Translations under genes and position numbers: made by a program | Notes under the pieces: generated by a model | Databases searched by the model: none | What the model was told of the DNA's origin: nothing | What the model saw: the letters and a program-made list of their open reading frames with translations, nothing else | Assembly (NCBI RefSeq): GCF_900104175.1 | Contig: NZ_FNIX01000023.1 | Span: 1-64,000, forward strand | Length of the DNA stretch: 64,000 nt | Direction of reading: 5' to 3' | Origin: Lentzea jiangxiensis | Lineage (GTDB): Bacteria; Actinomycetota; Actinomycetes; Mycobacteriales; Pseudonocardiaceae | Part shown: positions 60,526 through 64,000 of the stretch, one piece after another | Numbering within the stretch: position 1 is the first letter of the stretch | Layout: each line of letters starts with the position of its first letter

Positions 60526-61719
60526 ATGACTGACCTGCCCGCCTCCTGGAAGCTGCATCCGGAACACTTCTGGTTGCGCAACATCCACCGGGAGAAGTCC
60601 GTCGACTTCGATGCATCGATCGGGCTGTGGAACGTGTCCGGATACGAGGATGCAACGCGCATTCTCAACGACCACGAGACTTTCTCGTCCAACACCTCGC
60701 GGCTGGTGGAGCTCGACGCAGGAGAGAACCCCTACAGCGACGGGAATCTCATGCAGATGGACCCGCCGCGCCACACCAGCCTGCGTCGTCTCGTGTCGAG
60801 CGCCTTCAGCACCAAGACCGTGCGGGCACTCGAGCCCAGGGTCGAGAAGCTCGCGCACGACCTCCTCGACGCTGTCGACGGTCCGGAGATGGAGCTGGTC
60901 TCCGACCTCGCCTACCCGCTGCCGGTCATCGTGATCGCGGAACTGCTGGGCGTGCCGGCGACCGACCGTGACCTCTTCAAGGGCTGGGTCGACAAGATGC
61001 TCGAGAGCAGTGGCCAGTTCTCGTTGGTGGACCGGCAGGAGGAACAAGCCCAGGAGTTCCGCGAGCAGCTCGACGCCATCCGGCCGCTCTACGACTACCT
61101 CAACGACCACATTGCTCAGAGACGACGCAAGCCGAGCGAGGACCTCTTGTCCCAGCTCGTGCTGGCCGAGGTCGACGGCGAGAAGCTGACCGACAACCAG
61201 ATCGTCAACTTCGCCAACATCGTCCTGTTCGCGGGTCACCTCACCAGCACGATGCTGCTCGGCAACACCGTGCTGTGCCTCGACGTGGTGCCTGGTCTCG
61301 CCGAACACGTGCGGGCGGACCGCGGTCTGCTGACACCCGCCATGGAAGAATCGCTGCGATTCTTCAGCCCTTTCTCACTGGCCTACCGTGCGACGACCAG
61401 TGATGTCGAACTGGGCGGCGTCGCCATCCCCAAGGATTCGATGGTCCGCGTGTGGATCGCGGCGGCCAACCGCGACCCGCACCAGTTCGCCAACCCGGAC
61501 GAGTTCGAGCTTCTCCGCAACACCGCGTCGCACATCGCGTTCGGCCGCGGCGTCCACTTCTGCATCGGGGCGCTTCTGGCACGACTGGAGGGGCAGGTCA
61601 CCCTGAACATCCTGCTCGATCGCTTCCCGAAGCTCGCAACCCTGCCCGACAAGCCACCGACGTTCTCACACTCCGCGGAAATCTGCGGCGTCCAGTCCCT
61701 CCCGTTGCGAGTCCGATGA
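60526..61719 (+). CDS. Cytochrome P450
   Basis: 397 residues from ATG 60526, with GAGGAG about nine bases upstream. Heme loop AFGRGVHFCIGALLARLEG, E-x-x-R as EESLRF, I-helix IVLFAGHLTSTMLLGNTV, with Leu in place of the usual acid. About half identical in pattern to the divergent P450. Stop codon overlaps the start of the aminotransferase gene (ATGA), so the two are co-translated and act in one pathway. Confidence 0.93.
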   Translation: MTDLPASWKLHPEHFWLRNIHREKSVDFDASIGLWNVSGYEDATRILNDHETFSSNTSRLVELDAGENPYSDGNLMQMDPPRHTSLRRLVSSAFSTKTVRALEPRVEKLAHDLLDAVDGPEMELVSDLAYPLPVIVIAELLGVPATDRDLFKGWVDKMLESSGQFSLVDRQEEQAQEFREQLDAIRPLYDYLNDHIAQRRRKPSEDLLSQLVLAEVDGEKLTDNQIVNFANIVLFAGHLTSTMLLGNTVLCLDVVPGLAEHVRADRGLLTPAMEESLRFFSPFSLAYRATTSDVELGGVAIPKDSMVRVWIAAANRDPHQFANPDEFELLRNTASHIAFGRGVHFCIGALLARLEGQVTLNILLDRFPKLATLPDKPPTFSHSAEICGVQSLPLRVR

Positions 61720-62816
61720 CCATACATGCGGGCACCGACTGGATTCGAGAGTTCGCAGCGACATCGCGTTTGTCCGACGTGCAGGTGCGGGAGCTGGCGG
61801 ATACCGCTGGGTTCGGGGAGACGTTCACCGACCACATGGTGACCGCGCGCTGGAGTGCCGACGACGGCTGGCACGATCCCAGAGTCCTGCCACGGCGGCC
61901 GATGACCGTCGATCCTGCGATGGTCGGCCTGCACTACGGACAAGTCGTGTTCGAGGGCTTGAAGGTGTACCGCACCCCGGAGGGGGGCGCTGCGGGATTC
62001 CGTCTGGCCGAGCACTGCCGGCGTCTCGCGAGATCCGCTTCCAGGTTCGCCATTCCCGAGTTTCCGGAAGACCTGTTTCTGGAGTCGATCACGGAGCTCG
62101 TACGAGCGGACTCGCGTTGGCTGCCTTCGATCTGCGGACGCGCACTCTACCTTCGGCCAACCCTACTGGGCACCGAGACAACGCTGGCGTTGCGCCCATC
62201 TGCGACCTACAGCTATCTGTTGCTCGCCTTTCCCACGGGTTCGTTCTTCGGCTCAGTTGCCGAGTCAGTGTCGGTGTGGGCCACACACCGGTACAGCAGG
62301 GCGGCACCAGGAGGTACAGGAGCGGCCAAGTGTGCGGGCAACTACGCCGCGTCGTTCCTGGCGCAGCAGGAGGCGAGGGAACGCGGCTGCCACCAGGTCC
62401 TCTGGCTCGACGCCGTGGAGCGGCAGTGGATAGAGGAGATGGGTGGCATGAACGTGTTCTGGGTGTGCGCCGATGGAAGCCTGGTCACGCCGCCGCTCAC
62501 CGGGACGGTGCTGGAAGGAGTCACGCGCGACAGCATCATGGTTCTCGCCCGCCGCCGGGGTATCTCCGTGCGTGAGAAACGGGTGGGACTCGCCGACTTC
62601 CTCGCCGACGTGACGGCCGGTCGAATCACGGAGGCGTTCGCCTGCGGTACCGCCGCCGCGATCACGCCGATCCGCAAGGTGGCATCAGACATCGGTAGTT
62701 GCGACCTCGGTGGCGGACTCGCCGGTCCGATCACGCACCTGCTGAGGTCGGACCTGACGGCGATCCACCACGGGACATCGGGCCGACCGGAACGGTGGAT
62801 GACCACGTTGCTGTAA
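61716..62816 (+). CDS. Branched-chain aminotransferase, IlvE type (PLP fold IV)
   Basis: 366 residues from ATG 61716. The PLP lysine is in GGTGAAKCAGNYAASFLAQQ, and EEMGGMNVFWV and the FACGTAAAITPI cofactor loop are conserved. It transfers amino groups between branched-chain amino acids and 2-oxoglutarate. Coupled to a P450, it more likely supplies or removes an amino group in a secondary metabolite, or makes a branched-chain keto-acid starter, than serving primary metabolism. That is inference. Confidence 0.9.
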   Translation: MTIHAGTDWIREFAATSRLSDVQVRELADTAGFGETFTDHMVTARWSADDGWHDPRVLPRRPMTVDPAMVGLHYGQVVFEGLKVYRTPEGGAAGFRLAEHCRRLARSASRFAIPEFPEDLFLESITELVRADSRWLPSICGRALYLRPTLLGTETTLALRPSATYSYLLLAFPTGSFFGSVAESVSVWATHRYSRAAPGGTGAAKCAGNYAASFLAQQEARERGCHQVLWLDAVERQWIEEMGGMNVFWVCADGSLVTPPLTGTVLEGVTRDSIMVLARRRGISVREKRVGLADFLADVTAGRITEAFACGTAAAITPIRKVASDIGSCDLGGGLAGPITHLLRSDLTAIHHGTSGRPERWMTTLL

Positions 62817-62864
62817 GCGGAATGCGGCGCCGCGGCGATGCGCGGCCGCCCAGCCACCGCGAGC

Positions 62865-62927
62865 CGAACGGTGAACTGGCCTGTCAGCCGAAACGCCGGC
62901 ACGTCGAGCAGGCCGGTTCACCGTTCG
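62865..62927. terminator. Hairpin between convergent aminotransferase and P450 genes
   Basis: Bases 62865-62883 (CGAACGGTGAACTGGCCTG) pair with 62909-62927 with one mismatch around a 25-base loop. It lies between convergent genes ending at 62816 and 62961 and can stop both. Confidence 0.65.
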
Positions 62928-62960
62928 AGCGAAGACTCCGCAGGAGTCCGGACGTGCTGG

Positions 62961-64000
62961 TCAGTTCAGCAGTACCGGCAAAGCGCTGAGCCCGGTCACG
63001 TAGGGGCTCGACTGGAACACCGGAGGCGCCTCCGGTGTCGTGCGGATGCCGGGAAATCGCTGGTATAGCTCGGTCATCGCCACCTTCGCCTCCAAGCGGG
63101 CGAGCGGTGCGCCGAGACAGAAGTGGATGCCCCTGCCGAACGCCAGGTGAGGATTCGGATCCCTGGTGATGTCGAACGTGTGGGGATCGGGGAAAACCGA
63201 TGGGTCGCGGTTCGCCGCCCCGACCCAGATCTGCACCAGCTGGCCGGCCGGGATTCGCAGGTCACCGAGCGAGGCTTCCGAGGTCGTCGCTCGTCCCTGA
63301 ACCGGAGCGGGCGTCAGATATCGCAGTGCCTCCTCGATCGCCGCCGGAAAACCGGCAGCAGGGTCCGCGAGCACCCTGTGCAGTGCATCAGGATGATTGT
63401 CCAGGAGGAGCACGGTGTTGGACAGCAACAAAGTCGTCGTGATGTGACCGTTGCCCAGCAGCACGTTCGCGAACGTCGCGACTTCTCGATCGCTCAGCCG
63501 CTGACCGTCGACCTCCGCTTGCACCAAGCCGGTGATCAGGTCGTCACGCGGACTGGTACGGCGTTCGACGACATGCTGCAAGATGTATTCCTGCAGGTAT
63601 CGCATTTGTTCGAGCGCATGTTCCATGACCTCGTCTTGCGTCCCCGAGACCTCGGCCACGGAGAACTCGTGTGTGCTGGCCGTCATCGCGTCGACCCACT
63701 TCTTGAAGAGGGTCTGGTCGGACGCCGGGATTCCCAGTAGCTCCGCGATGACCGTCACGGGCAAGGGATAGGCCAGATCCGTCACGAGGTCAGCGGTGGT
63801 GCGGCAGTCCATCTCGTCGAGCAACTGCCGAGTGATCTGACGGATCCGAGGCTCCAGGCCGGCCACGACCTTCGGAGTGAAGGCGTGGCTCGCCAGGCGC
63901 CGCAGCTTCCCGTGGGCAGGCGGATCCATCTCGACGAGATTTCCTTCTGAGAACTCACTCTCGACCCCGAGCGCGAGGCTCGTGTTGGAGGAGTACGTCG
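62961..64000 (-). CDS. Cytochrome P450, N-terminus outside the window
   Basis: The frame is open to base 64000 (YSSNTSLALGVESEFSEGN then LVEMDPPAHG), so the start lies beyond the edge. Heme loop AFGRGIHFCLGAPLARLEA, E-x-x-R in EEALRY, I-helix NVLLGNGHITTTLLLSNTV with Ile in the acid position. It is a third member of the same subfamily as the P450s at 59031 and 60526, suggesting duplication within a biosynthetic cluster that continues past the window. Confidence 0.92.
   Translation of the reverse strand, partial: TYSSNTSLALGVESEFSEGNLVEMDPPAHGKLRRLASHAFTPKVVAGLEPRIRQITRQLLDEMDCRTTADLVTDLAYPLPVTVIAELLGIPASDQTLFKKWVDAMTASTHEFSVAEVSGTQDEVMEHALEQMRYLQEYILQHVVERRTSPRDDLITGLVQAEVDGQRLSDREVATFANVLLGNGHITTTLLLSNTVLLLDNHPDALHRVLADPAAGFPAAIEEALRYLTPAPVQGRATTSEASLGDLRIPAGQLVQIWVGAANRDPSVFPDPHTFDITRDPNPHLAFGRGIHFCLGAPLARLEAKVAMTELYQRFPGIRTTPEAPPVFQSSPYVTGLSALPVLLN

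Overview
The window is high-GC DNA from an actinomycete. The density of XRE/DUF5753 and XRE/TPR regulators, the MAB_1171c-type membrane protein, a class I FxLD lanthipeptide operon and bacterial P450 genes point to the Pseudonocardiales (Amycolatopsis/Saccharothrix-like). That placement is inference from gene families; no rRNA or housekeeping marker is present. Nearly everything here is accessory: regulators, mobile-element scars, defence genes and peptide or natural-product biosynthesis. No tRNA or rRNA gene was seen.

Layout. 1-205: end of a broken IS5-type transposase. 0.4-7 kb: LuxR/AAA regulator, diverging from an operon XRE - ImmA/IrrE peptidase - MAB_1171c membrane protein - Rossmann protein, closed by strong hairpins. 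7.4-10.1 kb: two tandem XRE/DUF5753 regulators and a resolvase-like protein. 10.3-15.3 kb: XRE/TPR regulator coupled to an APH-fold kinase, then a decayed radical SAM gene, an AAA ATPase and a second APH-like kinase. 15.4-22.7 kb: an uncharacterised defence-like island with a zinc-ribbon/PD-(D/E)XK protein, a HEPN-like protein and an SF2 helicase-nuclease carrying a frameshift at its Walker A lysine.

23.2-36.3 kb: a complete type I-E CRISPR-Cas locus, cas3-cas8e-cas11-cas7-cas5-cas6e-cas1-cas2, flanked by two outward-pointing arrays (28 and 23 repeats, the last of array 2 truncated) with related but distinct repeats and a shared leader motif. Between the array 1 leader and cas3 lie a repeat-like hairpin, stacked hairpins, a small hydrophobic protein and a good match to a Gram-positive LexA box.

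36.3-43.1 kb: a transposase scar, then a second radical SAM RiPP locus: frameshifted radical SAM/SPASM maturase, a 53-codon cyclophane-type precursor and an APH-like kinase homologous to the one at 14.4 kb. Divergent to it is an operon XRE-like regulator - isochorismatase-like hydrolase - HAD protein.

43.2-52.2 kb (minus strand): one continuous FxLD lanthipeptide operon: small coupled ORFs, FxLD-system O-methyltransferase, precursor peptide, a hairpin attenuator, LanB, LanC, a second stand-alone LanB-C/SpaB_C protein and a helical TPR-like protein. It ends at a 51-bp perfect palindrome. 52.5-55.8 kb: a three-gene operon (DUF4254 plus two Cys-motif proteins) divergent from another XRE/TPR regulator and its overlapping partner. 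56.2-57.2 kb: a 990-bp IS982-type element with perfect 24-bp ends truncates an NB-ARC gene. 57.8-64 kb: acyltransferase, three related P450s (the last cut by the window edge) and an IlvE-type aminotransferase, probably the edge of a biosynthetic cluster.

Several genes carry single-base indels (both radical SAM genes, the helicase, both transposases, an XRE remnant and a 60-codon gene). Either the region is decaying or the assembly has indel errors; raw reads should decide before any is called a pseudogene with certainty.
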